15,886 nt of DNA, taken from Selenomonas sp. AE3005 (GTDB taxonomy: Bacteria; Bacillota; Negativicutes; Selenomonadales; Selenomonadaceae). Every line of letters begins with the position of its first letter. Within the stretch, counting starts at the first letter, position 1. Below are positions 1-6,081 of the stretch, piece after piece. The DNA lies in assembly GCF_905233635.1 (NCBI RefSeq), contig NZ_CAJODG010000069.1, positions 1-15,886 on the forward strand, read 5' to 3'. The notes beneath the pieces were generated by a model, which worked only from the letters and a program-made list of their open reading frames with translations, ran no database searches and was not told where the DNA came from. The position numbers were made by a program, and so were the translations under genes.

Positions 1-231
1 GCTGACCGGGGGGACGGTTTTGTTAGCAATAAAAGCGGTCAGCCGTGTGATATCCTGATGGCTGGGATGCAGCCCAGTCACGGTGCCGTCATCTTCTATA
101 CCCAAGTATAAATCGCCGCCTTCGGTGTTGGCGAAAGCGACCACTGCATCAATGATGTCATTGTCCGGCAGGGGCTTTTTATCGCTCTTAAATTCAATAG
201 TCAAAGTTTCTGTACGGGGGAAAGTACACAT
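1..231 (-). CDS. AlbA_2 / Schlafen-like domain protein, 5' part (runs off left edge)
   Basis: Only the first 77 codons are in the window; the gene continues past position 1. The N terminus has the hallmarks of the AlbA_2 (divergent AAA_4, Schlafen) domain: an ETLTIEFK segment at residues 8-15, then DIIDAVVAFANTEGG (25-39) leading into LYLGIEDDGTVTGL (41-54). In this family the domain sits at the N terminus of putative transcriptional regulators with a C-terminal winged helix, often near mobile or defence genes. The C-terminal part cannot be seen, so the effector role is unknown. The ATG at 229-231 is chosen because AAAGGAGG lies at 240-247 with good spacing. A perfect palindrome overlaps its promoter, which fits autoregulation (inference). 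Family assignment is fairly sure, function is not. Confidence 0.8.
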   Translation of the reverse strand, partial: MCTFPRTETLTIEFKSDKKPLPDNDIIDAVVAFANTEGGDLYLGIEDDGTVTGLHPSHQDITRLTAFIANKTVPPVS

Positions 232-253
232 GCCTATCGCCTCCTTTACGCAT

Positions 254-282
254 ATTTTAACACACGCGTGTGTTAAAATCAA
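254..282 (-). promoter_or_regulatory. Promoter of the AlbA_2 gene
   Basis: On the minus strand TTGATT (277-282) and TAAAAT (254-259) are separated by exactly 17 bases, a good vegetative -35/-10 pair, and lie just upstream of the SD and ATG at 231. The spacer and -10 are almost wholly occupied by a 24-bp palindrome, so a bound protein would block polymerase. Confidence 0.55.
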
Positions 283-305
283 TTTAATAAACGCACGCGT
301 GTGTT
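255..305. promoter_or_regulatory. Paired palindromic operator sites
   Basis: Positions 255-278 are a perfect 24-bp palindrome with half-site TTTTAACACACG. A second, imperfect palindrome at 290-305 (half-sites AACGCACG and CGTGTGTT, one mismatch) repeats the ACGCGT core. The two centres, 266.5 and 297.5, are 31 bp apart, about three helical turns, so two dimers would sit on the same DNA face. The first site overlaps the -10 and spacer of the AlbA_2 promoter. This is what a repressor operator pair looks like; the binding protein is not identified, though the adjacent AlbA_2 gene product is the simplest candidate. Confidence 0.6.
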
Positions 306-313
306 AGGCGTGT

Positions 314-358
314 AAAAAAACGGGAATATGACCATGAGCGTTCATCGTCATATCCCCG
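314..358 (-). terminator. Rho-independent terminator of the small secreted protein gene
   Basis: Read on the minus strand, ACGGGG-ATATGAC pairs with GTCATAT-CCCGT across a 14-base loop and is followed by seven T residues (314-320). It begins a few bases after the stop codon at 365. Confidence 0.8.
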
Positions 359-364
359 TAGTTT

Positions 365-622
365 TTAGCGAGCCTGCGGTGGCAGCTGTTTTTTATCTTG
401 CTGCGGTTTTACCGGCTTTTCGTTAGCCATTTTCTTATCCTGCTTTTTGACGTCCTTCTTCTGCGGTTCGGCTTTGGCTGGTTTTACATCTTTCTTATCC
501 TGCTGCTGGACGATAGGTGGTTTCGGTGCCGGAGCCTGACTGGCATTGGCAACATTTCCCATAAGACCAGCGGTGAAAGTGGTTACTGCCAAGGCAGCGA
601 CAGCCATAAATTGTTTTTTCAT
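365..622 (-). CDS. Small secreted Lys/Gln/Pro-rich protein
   Basis: An 85-aa protein with a clear Sec signal peptide: MKKQ, then a hydrophobic core (about residues 6-22) and an ANA-SQ cleavage site near residue 27. The predicted mature part is 58 residues, of which 35 are Lys, Gln or Pro. It has no Cys and no aromatic residue, and QDKK occurs three times and KKDVK twice. Such a chain should be disordered and strongly basic; binding to an anionic partner such as cell wall polymer or nucleic acid is a guess. AAGGGG upstream of the ATG at 620-622 serves as SD, and a terminator follows directly, so the gene is monocistronic. A TATAAT lies at 721-726 (minus) but without a convincing -35. No family recognised. 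Confidence 0.75.
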   Translation of the reverse strand: MKKQFMAVAALAVTTFTAGLMGNVANASQAPAPKPPIVQQQDKKDVKPAKAEPQKKDVKKQDKKMANEKPVKPQQDKKQLPPQAR

Positions 623-807
623 AGAGATAATCCCCTTTCAAAATACATCAAGCCATCCTTGGGATTATTTTCCATGGTGCTTATTCTAGGCGCTGGAGAT
701 TGGAATACCATAAAAATTCGATTATATTTTTGTTAAATAAACAAATCTGCCGGTGGAAAATTGCAGGCGCGCTTTGCATCCGTCCATTGTAGCGAAAATG
801 AATTATG

Positions 808-837
808 TTGTGATAGTTTAGTCACTTTCATTATACA
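808..837 (+). promoter_or_regulatory. Candidate plus-strand promoter in the gene-poor stretch
   Basis: TTGTGA (808-813) and TATACA (832-837) are separated by 18 bases. Transcription would start near 844 and run into the plus-oriented terminator at 1074-1111, giving a transcript of about 265 nt. The match is moderate and such pairs occur by chance in AT-rich DNA. Confidence 0.3.
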
Positions 838-843
838 AAATGG

Positions 844-1111
844 AGATGGCTTATGCTATTTTATTTTGGAAAATTTGATTTAATAATTATTGAACAGTTT
901 TACAACTGCGAAGTTTGAGGAAATAATAAAAAACGAACTTACGCTTGAAATTATGGGCAAGGCAGCAAGCGGTGTTGGTTGGGAACAGATAGTAGCGCAC
1001 ATGGCAACAGAGCTTATCGGCTGCCTTAGCGGCTGCATGAACATTAAATGTTAAAAATGGCAGGCCGATAAGGAACGCCTCAGCAAAATTTCCTGCTGAG
1101 GCGTTTTTTTA
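844..1111 (+). ncRNA. Candidate structured small RNA or short-peptide transcript
   Basis: The stretch 623-1108 has no conventional gene. Its right part is highly structured: CTTATCGGCTGCC (1013-1025) pairs with 1059-1072 over 13 base pairs with a single bulged G, an inner AACAT/ATGTT hairpin sits at 1040-1052, and a 12-bp terminator stem with a T7 tract on the plus strand follows. A promoter-like pair is at 808-837. The same strand also holds an open frame at 887-1054 that from the ATG at 953 would encode 33 residues ending GCLSGCMNIKC, but that ATG has no good SD. A small RNA is the simpler reading; a Cys-rich peptide is the alternative. No known RNA family recognised. Confidence 0.3.
1074..1111 (+). 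terminator. Strong plus-oriented Rho-independent terminator
   Basis: AACGCCTCAGCA (1074-1085) pairs perfectly with 1093-1104 across a 7-base loop. On the plus strand it runs directly into a T-run; on the minus strand the hairpin is followed by CCTTATCGG, not a T-run. It lies immediately after the stop of the minus-strand 463-aa gene and may slow or protect that transcript, but its polarity is for plus-strand transcription. Confidence 0.75.
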
Positions 1112-2500
1112 ATTTGTTATCTTGCTGTTATCAATGAGGTTATGGCTTTGTACATAAGCCTCCCAGCCTGACTTCAGGGACGCAAGTTCGTTGGTATCGT
1201 TTTCTGTCAGAGCGTCAACGGGCTTTTTATGATTGAAAATACCGTGGGAGGTGTCGGTGACAGTGGGATTTCTGTCGTCCACATGGGCAAGCCTCTGATG
1301 GAAGTCCATGTCAAAGCTGTCCTCTGGGGCGCGGCTGTCCAGTACATCCCCCGCAGTTTTGGTCTTGTGCTTTTCGGTATCTTCCTCGTCTTGGGTCATT
1401 TTATACAGAATTTCCGAAGTCTGCTCTAACTGTTGGCGCAGATTGTCCAGGTAGGAAGTATCGGTCTTGAAGTCCGCTTCCGGTGTTTTTCGTTTATCCG
1501 GCTCTACATTCTTGGCGTTGCTTTTCTTTTTGTAGGCCTTGGCGATAGCGGCTTCGACATCTTCTTCATATTTTTTGTCCTTGATATCGAGCTCACCACC
1601 GCCCTGTACATAGCGAACCATTTTTTCAACTTGTTTCAGCAGGGGATTTTTGTCTGGAGTATCACCGGTGATTACGTCAAAGGCTGTCTTGATATCGTCA
1701 AAGAATTTGTCATCCTTGCCGAAGTTTTTGGCGTAATCATTGAGCTGGCTGGCCAGCTTGCCAAACAGACCACCGGAAATTTCCTTGTAGCCTTGCAGGA
1801 TGGTGTCTCCGGCTTGGGCATAAGTATCCACGCTGACGTTTTTGTCCTTGAGCATATCATAGGCTTCGGAATAGCTGGCATAGGGTTTTAGAATATCGCT
1901 GATGGTGCCGGTGATATCCTGCTTTAAGGTGTTTTGCAGTTTATCCGAGGTATCTTGCACATCTACGGCTTTGTTGATGGCGGTATTCTCCTTTAGCCCG
2001 TCGGCAAATGTCCAGGTATAATGCTGGCTTTTTATCGTGGTGATGTCGGGACGGGGCGTAATGTCTATTTTTATATTGGCCCAAGGAGGGGGATTTCGGT
2101 CAAGTTCGGCCATGGCAGCTTTTAATTCCGGGGTAAGTTCCTCTTTAGGCAGGGTGCTAAGGTCTACTGTTTCGATACTATCGGGTAAATTATCCAATGA
2201 GGCATTGGCGCTTTTGATAATCCCGTTTCTTGGCCGGGAAAGGATTTCGTCAATGCCAGCCTGCATTTCAGCCAGTTCGTCTTCAAGGCTCTGGTCTGCA
2301 TGATGGAGCAGGTAGGCGGTATGGCCTTTTTCTACCCAATGGCTCTTGTAGCTTTCCTTTGCTCCGCTTAGTTCCACCTGATAGGCCGGGGCTTCGGCTG
2401 TTTGCTGGTCATTTTCACGTTGTTGCTGTACGGCCTTTCCCGTATCAACAGCAGCACTGACATTCAGGTTGCTGCCATCCGCAGCTCGTCCAATAAGCAT
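1109..2500 (-). CDS. Unknown 463-aa protein with N-terminal PAYQVELSG motif
   Basis: Not recognised as a known family. The start is set at the ATG at 2498-2500 (MLIGRAADG) because AAGGAGGG precedes it at ideal distance; an upstream in-frame ATG at 2581 would overlap the previous gene and lacks this SD. No signal peptide, membrane segment or Cys-rich region is seen. The protein is acidic/basic mixed, helix-prone and probably soluble. PAYQVELSG at residues 38-46 is almost identical to PAYQVELTG in the 456-aa protein upstream, which suggests a shared binding or export segment. Long middle region contains DKLQNTLKQDI and KEISGGLFGKLASQL helices; the last 130 residues are low in hydrophobics and likely flexible. 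Sits 77 nt downstream of the 83-aa gene, same strand, probably one transcript. Confidence 0.7.
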   Translation of the reverse strand: MLIGRAADGSNLNVSAAVDTGKAVQQQRENDQQTAEAPAYQVELSGAKESYKSHWVEKGHTAYLLHHADQSLEDELAEMQAGIDEILSRPRNGIIKSANASLDNLPDSIETVDLSTLPKEELTPELKAAMAELDRNPPPWANIKIDITPRPDITTIKSQHYTWTFADGLKENTAINKAVDVQDTSDKLQNTLKQDITGTISDILKPYASYSEAYDMLKDKNVSVDTYAQAGDTILQGYKEISGGLFGKLASQLNDYAKNFGKDDKFFDDIKTAFDVITGDTPDKNPLLKQVEKMVRYVQGGGELDIKDKKYEEDVEAAIAKAYKKKSNAKNVEPDKRKTPEADFKTDTSYLDNLRQQLEQTSEILYKMTQDEEDTEKHKTKTAGDVLDSRAPEDSFDMDFHQRLAHVDDRNPTVTDTSHGIFNHKKPVDALTENDTNELASLKSGWEAYVQSHNLIDNSKITN

Positions 2501-2577
2501 AGTTTTTCCCTCCTTGTAAACATCATGCGGATTTTTCCGTTGCCGCGTTCTGTTCTGTATATTCGGCTTGGAGCTTG

Positions 2578-2829
2578 TCAAGACCGGAAATTATGGTATC
2601 TTAGACTGTCCTGTGCATGGTGCTGGATACTCTCCACAGTATCTTTGTCTGTCACAGGCTCTAATGGCAGATTGACGATTCCTTCTGTGGCAGTCGGCGT
2701 AGATTCATTTTCCGGCATAGCAAATTCGCCCATAAGGGCTTTGAACTCGCCGTTTGCCGCCTGCGTCTGTGGTTGCTTGCCGACCATTGCAGACGGGGAT
2801 TGGGGCAGCTGGCTGATGTTAATGTTCAT
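2578..2829 (-). CDS. Unknown 83-aa protein
   Basis: A short ORF (MNINISQLPQ at the N terminus) preceded by GGAGG about 7 bases before the ATG at 2827-2829, which supports that it is translated. It is hydrophilic, rich in Pro, Gln, Glu and Thr, has no Cys and no membrane segment, and is probably largely disordered. It lacks the VxLS-type motif of its neighbours. It lies between the terminator at 2952-2979 and the 463-aa gene 77 nt downstream, so the two are likely co-transcribed. No family recognised. It could be a small partner or chaperone of the 463-aa protein, but only position suggests this. Confidence 0.6.
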   Translation of the reverse strand: MNINISQLPQSPSAMVGKQPQTQAANGEFKALMGEFAMPENESTPTATEGIVNLPLEPVTDKDTVESIQHHAQDSLRYHNFRS

Positions 2830-2942
2830 TTGGACACCTCCATGTAAAAATTAAATGTTACATACAATCTTCTCCTTACAAAAATCCTTCTCTTCTGTAT
2901 ATCGTTGATTATGGCAAGAATATAAGAGGAGAGGGGATTTTT

Positions 2943-2979
2943 CTATGCAAAAGCGGCTGACAAGTCAAAGTCAGCCGCT
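2943..2979 (-). terminator. Terminator after the 456-aa gene
   Basis: AGCGGCTGAC (2952-2961) pairs perfectly with GTCAGCCGCT (2970-2979) over an 8-base loop, and on the minus strand TTTTGC follows the stem. It begins about 10 bases after the stop codon at 2990 and separates the 331/456-aa gene pair from the 83/463-aa pair. The short T-run may permit some read-through. Confidence 0.7.
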
Positions 2980-2989
2980 CATTTGTGTT

Positions 2990-4360
2990 TTAACTGTATT
3001 TCTGCCGTTCAAGTTGTTGGATTTTGATATCGCTTATCTGCCGCTGGTAGGTTTCAATTTGTTTTTGATAGTTTTGTGTCTGCCGGGTTAGTTCCTCGGG
3101 GGAGAGGTGGGGATTTTTTTGCAGGGCAGAGATTTGTTTTTGAATGCGTTTGATTTTGTCTTGCAGAGCCGCTATCTGTTCATCGACAGCATTTGTTTGT
3201 GAATGCTTTGCAGGCTGGGACTGGTTATCTACGATAAAACCATTTTCATCTCGTAACTGCGGATTGGCCTTTAAATCCGCAAGGTTTCGGGGAGAATCTT
3301 TGGCGATTGCCACCAGTTCTTTGGCTGTATATATGATTTTTACATTTTTTAGGTCAAATTTTGTCGTAAAGTCGTTGTAGCCTGTTTCGCCTATGGATTG
3401 TCGCCAGATTTCGCCCATATCGGTGTTATAAGAAAATTGGGCTACGGATTTGTCCAGCTTCATGGTGCCGCTGTAAATTTTATCCCGGGCAGATTGAATA
3501 CTGTTTTGTAGAGATGTAGCAATATCCGCGTGTCCTTGTTTATTTAAAGCACTATACAGAGCATCTGCATCCTGATAATTTCCCTGCACAGCTTTTACCC
3601 AAATATCTTCCGCATTTTGATGATTTGCCATGAAGTTAAGGAGATTTACGCATACTTGGGCATAAGAACCCAAATAGGCCGCGTTGATGCTATTGGCACC
3701 GCTTAAATGCTCTGTGGCTTTGTACTTTAAGTCTACGCCAATCAAAATGCCGGATTTTGCTTGCAGTTTGTCGGCGTAGTCTTTGGCGGCCTGATAGAAC
3801 TGGTCTAAGTCTGCCGACCATTGTCCGGCTTTTTTCCATTTCTCAATAGTGCCTGCATTGTTACCTTCGCTGGCTTCTCTGGCGATACCAGCGTACATCT
3901 TGTTGTAGCGCAAAAATTCCTGTGCTCCCCCGGACTGAATGTTATTGGCAGCTTGCATAAATTTCTCCTGACGGGCAATAACATCGGTGTCAAAATTCTT
4001 GGTCAGGGTATAGAGGTTTTTGAGAATGCCCATGGAGACTCCGGCAGAAATATCACCGTTTCTTCCATTGAGTAAATCCATGCTCATTTCAGTGGCGGTG
4101 ATTTCCCATTGTGGTTTTTGTGTCTGACTGCTGGTTTTCATAGCTTTAGCAGTCTCCAAGTCCATACTGTTATATGCCCCAAGGCTGCTGCGTCTGTTAC
4201 TTATAGCAGCAGCTATTTTGGAGGTTGTGTCATGGACAGTGCCAGTAAGCTCGACTTGATAAGCTGGTGTAGTGCTGATTTCTGTTTTTTGTGATGGGAT
4301 ATGCTCATTGTTTGCTATGCTTGTTTGCATGGCGGCGCCCAAGGTAGTATCAATTTTCAT
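2990..4360 (-). CDS. Unknown 456-aa protein, PAYQVELTG motif and C-terminal coiled coil
   Basis: Not recognised. The ATG at 4358-4360 has AAAGGAG just upstream. The first 30 residues are Ser/Thr-rich and flexible; PAYQVELTG at residues 32-40 matches the 463-aa protein. A predominantly helical region with Asn/Gln/Ala-rich segments (NAAYLGSYAQVCVNLLNFM, and similar) occupies the middle. The last ~70 residues form a strong heptad pattern (DEQIAALQDKIKRIQKQISAL; then a second Gln-rich stretch), indicating a coiled coil and probable oligomerisation. There is no signal peptide and no membrane helix. It lies 27 nt downstream of the 331-aa gene and should be co-transcribed from the sigma-D-type promoter. 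A structural or secreted accessory protein is more likely than an enzyme, since no catalytic motif is visible. Confidence 0.75.
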   Translation of the reverse strand: MKIDTTLGAAMQTSIANNEHIPSQKTEISTTPAYQVELTGTVHDTTSKIAAAISNRRSSLGAYNSMDLETAKAMKTSSQTQKPQWEITATEMSMDLLNGRNGDISAGVSMGILKNLYTLTKNFDTDVIARQEKFMQAANNIQSGGAQEFLRYNKMYAGIAREASEGNNAGTIEKWKKAGQWSADLDQFYQAAKDYADKLQAKSGILIGVDLKYKATEHLSGANSINAAYLGSYAQVCVNLLNFMANHQNAEDIWVKAVQGNYQDADALYSALNKQGHADIATSLQNSIQSARDKIYSGTMKLDKSVAQFSYNTDMGEIWRQSIGETGYNDFTTKFDLKNVKIIYTAKELVAIAKDSPRNLADLKANPQLRDENGFIVDNQSQPAKHSQTNAVDEQIAALQDKIKRIQKQISALQKNPHLSPEELTRQTQNYQKQIETYQRQISDIKIQQLERQKYS

Positions 4361-4387
4361 TTTTCATACTCCTTTGCTGGGAAGAGT

Positions 4388-5383
4388 TTAAGTCAGCGCA
4401 TCATCAAGGGTAATCTTTTTTACTTCTTCTGCCTGATTGATAATTTTTTCGGCAGTGTCATTGGTCAGGCTGATACTGGTGGCAGGGGAGACTTTATCCT
4501 GCATGGCAAGGGCGGTATCTCTGCCGCCGTCTGCCAGCTGGCTTGTGGCATCTTCAGCTTTTTCGGCTCTGGCCTTGCCTTCTTCCACGGCGGCCTGTAC
4601 CACATCGGCGGCGGTGGGCTGGCGCTTGCCTTTTTCTTCGGCTTGGGCCTCTATCTGCTCATTCGTCCGTACCGACATGGAAAGCTCGCTGCTGCGGAAG
4701 TCGATTTCGGCATCGAGGTAATCCGCCCGGTTTTTGGCAACGGATAGCTCTGCACGTTCCAAGAGACTTTGCATAGTATAAGTTTCCTGCCACATGCCTT
4801 CGGCATGGATTTCATCTTTAGCAGTCTGTATGCCCTGTTCCGCCTGCCGGAGTTTCCATTGCATCATCTTATCCCATGCCAGTTGGTCGCCGGCTGTAAA
4901 TTCGGGATGCTGGGCGGCCATTTCATCCTGTATGGCAAATTTTTGCTGATACATTTCATGGAGTTTTTGGTCGGGGGATTTGCCTTTTTCACGCAGCTTC
5001 TCTATTTCGGCCTGCATATCTTCTTTTTCTTTATCCGTAAGGGTGCTGGTTTCGCTATTGAGCCGTTCTTCCAGTTCGTCAGCCTGCTTGTTGAATTCTT
5101 CACGCTCGGCTTTTTGGGCAAGCAGTTCTTGTAGCCCCTTTTCCCCTTCGGTCATAAAATCCGTCTGGGTGAGTTTTTTGAGCGGCTCTTGGGAGCCCTC
5201 ATAGAGCTTGCGTCCTTCCTTGCTGATAAAGACCTCTGCCGCCTTGCCGATTACGGTATCTTCAGCATCTTTTTGTATGGACGTGTCTTTTTGCATCTTC
5301 TGCCAGACGGTTTCCGTTTGCATAGAATTGGTCTTGTGAAACAGGTTTTGCTTGTTTTCCTCTACACGGGCTATCATAGCCAT
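4388..5383 (-). CDS. Unknown 331-aa charged coiled-coil protein, first gene of a sigma-D-type operon
   Basis: Not recognised. The start is the ATG at 5381-5383 (MAMIARVEENKQ): AAGGAGGG stands just upstream, and the longer reading from 5479 would begin inside the ssrA terminator and upstream of the promoter. The protein is dominated by Glu, Lys, Gln and Ala, with long amphipathic helices around residues 80-140 (for example ADELEERLNSE and MQAEIEKLREKGK) and 190-270, so coiled coil is expected. AEVFISKEGRKL at residues 49-60 resembles the Val-x-Ile/Leu-Ser motif of the two downstream paralogue-like proteins and of short segments in FlgM-type flagellar proteins. No signal peptide or membrane helix. 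Promoter type points to expression with late flagellar genes. Confidence 0.75.
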   Translation of the reverse strand: MAMIARVEENKQNLFHKTNSMQTETVWQKMQKDTSIQKDAEDTVIGKAAEVFISKEGRKLYEGSQEPLKKLTQTDFMTEGEKGLQELLAQKAEREEFNKQADELEERLNSETSTLTDKEKEDMQAEIEKLREKGKSPDQKLHEMYQQKFAIQDEMAAQHPEFTAGDQLAWDKMMQWKLRQAEQGIQTAKDEIHAEGMWQETYTMQSLLERAELSVAKNRADYLDAEIDFRSSELSMSVRTNEQIEAQAEEKGKRQPTAADVVQAAVEEGKARAEKAEDATSQLADGGRDTALAMQDKVSPATSISLTNDTAEKIINQAEEVKKITLDDALT

Positions 5384-5420
5384 TTCCGTTCCCTCCTTGC
5401 AAAAAGCCCTATATAAGATT

Positions 5421-5447
5421 ATATCGGCATAAAAGATTATGGGCTTA
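5421..5447 (-). promoter_or_regulatory. Sigma-D/FliA (sigma-28) class promoter
   Basis: On the minus strand TAAG (5444-5447), a 15-base spacer and GCCGATAT (5421-5428) are seen. The known sigma-D consensus is TAAA, about 15 bases, GCCGATAT, so only one base differs. Transcription would start near 5414, about 30 bases ahead of the 331-aa gene's start codon and just before its SD. This is the strongest single pointer to a flagellar/motility connection for the downstream genes. Confidence 0.75.
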
Positions 5448-5461
5448 AATAAATTTTGCAC

Positions 5462-5497
5462 AAAAAGAAGGCCTGACAACAGCTGTCAGACCTTCTT
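5462..5497 (-). terminator. Terminator of ssrA
   Basis: On the minus strand AAGAAGG-x-CTGACA pairs with TGTCAG-x-CCTTCTT (stem 5465-5497, loop of 5), followed by a run of T at 5462-5466. It lies 14 bases after the tmRNA CCA end and isolates ssrA from the sigma-D operon downstream. Confidence 0.85.
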
Positions 5498-5510
5498 GGT
5501 GTTTTGTTAT

Positions 5511-5851
5511 TGGTGGAGATGAGGAGAATCGAACTCCTGTCCGAAATACATCCACATCACAAGGCATTATCGCAATAGCTGGAGTATGCCAGCAACATAG
5601 GCGCGTTACTCTGGGATTCAGAGTTCTCCACCACCCGGTTTTGCGAAAACAGGGAAAACTGCTGTGCTTATTTAAAACCCTCAGCCCTGCCCACAGCTAG
5701 TGATACCGAGGGGGCTAACTAAGCGCGAGGCTTAGGCAGCGTAAGCGTAATCGAATTCGTCAATTACATTTAGCGGTTAAGAGTTAGGCTTCATAACCAT
5801 TGGCCTGCGAACCTCGTGGCTTCAATACCCCGTCGAAACCATTACATCCCC
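5511..5851 (-). ncRNA. ssrA: Transfer-messenger RNA (tmRNA)
   Basis: tmRNA rescues stalled ribosomes with SmpB and adds a proteolysis tag. The 5' end GGGGATGTAATGGTTTCGACG (from 5851) and the 3' part with GGAGTTCGATTCTCC and encoded CCA (5511-5513) are diagnostic. GGGGAUG pairs with CAUCUCC as a 7-bp acceptor stem with one G-U. The tag frame ends at TAA in 5732-5734 and reads backwards as ...VIDEFDYAYAA. GTA at 5765-5767 is my choice of resume codon because TAAAT precedes it, putting the conserved A at -4; this choice is uncertain by one or two codons. The tag ends YAYAA, not the common ALAA, but keeps the terminal AA needed for ClpXP. Length 341 nt is normal. Confidence 0.97.
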
Positions 5852-5869
5852 AAATTGATTGTAACACAT

Positions 5870-5899
5870 AATATAACATTTATGTGCCCTGTTTGTCAA
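5870..5899 (-). promoter_or_regulatory. Promoter of ssrA
   Basis: Consensus TTGACA at 5894-5899 and TATATT at 5870-5875 on the minus strand, 18 bases apart. The start would lie about a dozen bases ahead of the mature 5' end at 5851, consistent with RNase P trimming of a short leader. Confidence 0.6.
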
Positions 5900-6081
5900 G
5901 GGGAAGATATTTTCCATATTTAGTTTGAAAAAATGGGTAAAACCAAGGCCTGCCTGTCTAAAATATGGCAGGTAAAGGCAGGATATTTATGCCTGATGTA
6001 GAATTATTACTTCGGATAATATCTCCAGAATGAAATTGCTTTATGGTATGTGATGGCATAAGTATATAAGGAAGTGAAGAA

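Noticed and set aside
2830..2951. Second sigma-D promoter ahead of the 83-aa gene
   Set aside because: AACGATAT with TTAT 15 bases upstream matches only 6 of 8 and 2 of 4 consensus bases; too weak to call.
4388..5479. Longer start for the 331-aa gene at 5479
   Set aside because: It would begin within the ssrA terminator and upstream of the promoter; the ATG at 5381-5383 has the strong SD.
5511..5600. tRNA-like sequence with CCA and T-arm
   Set aside because: This is the 3' half of the tmRNA; no anticodon arm is present.
5949..5982. CCTGCC/GGCAGG repeats upstream of the chemoreceptor as a c-di-GMP riboswitch
   Set aside because: A short hairpin can form, but no GEMM consensus core is present; the region 5900-6081 otherwise holds nothing I can support.
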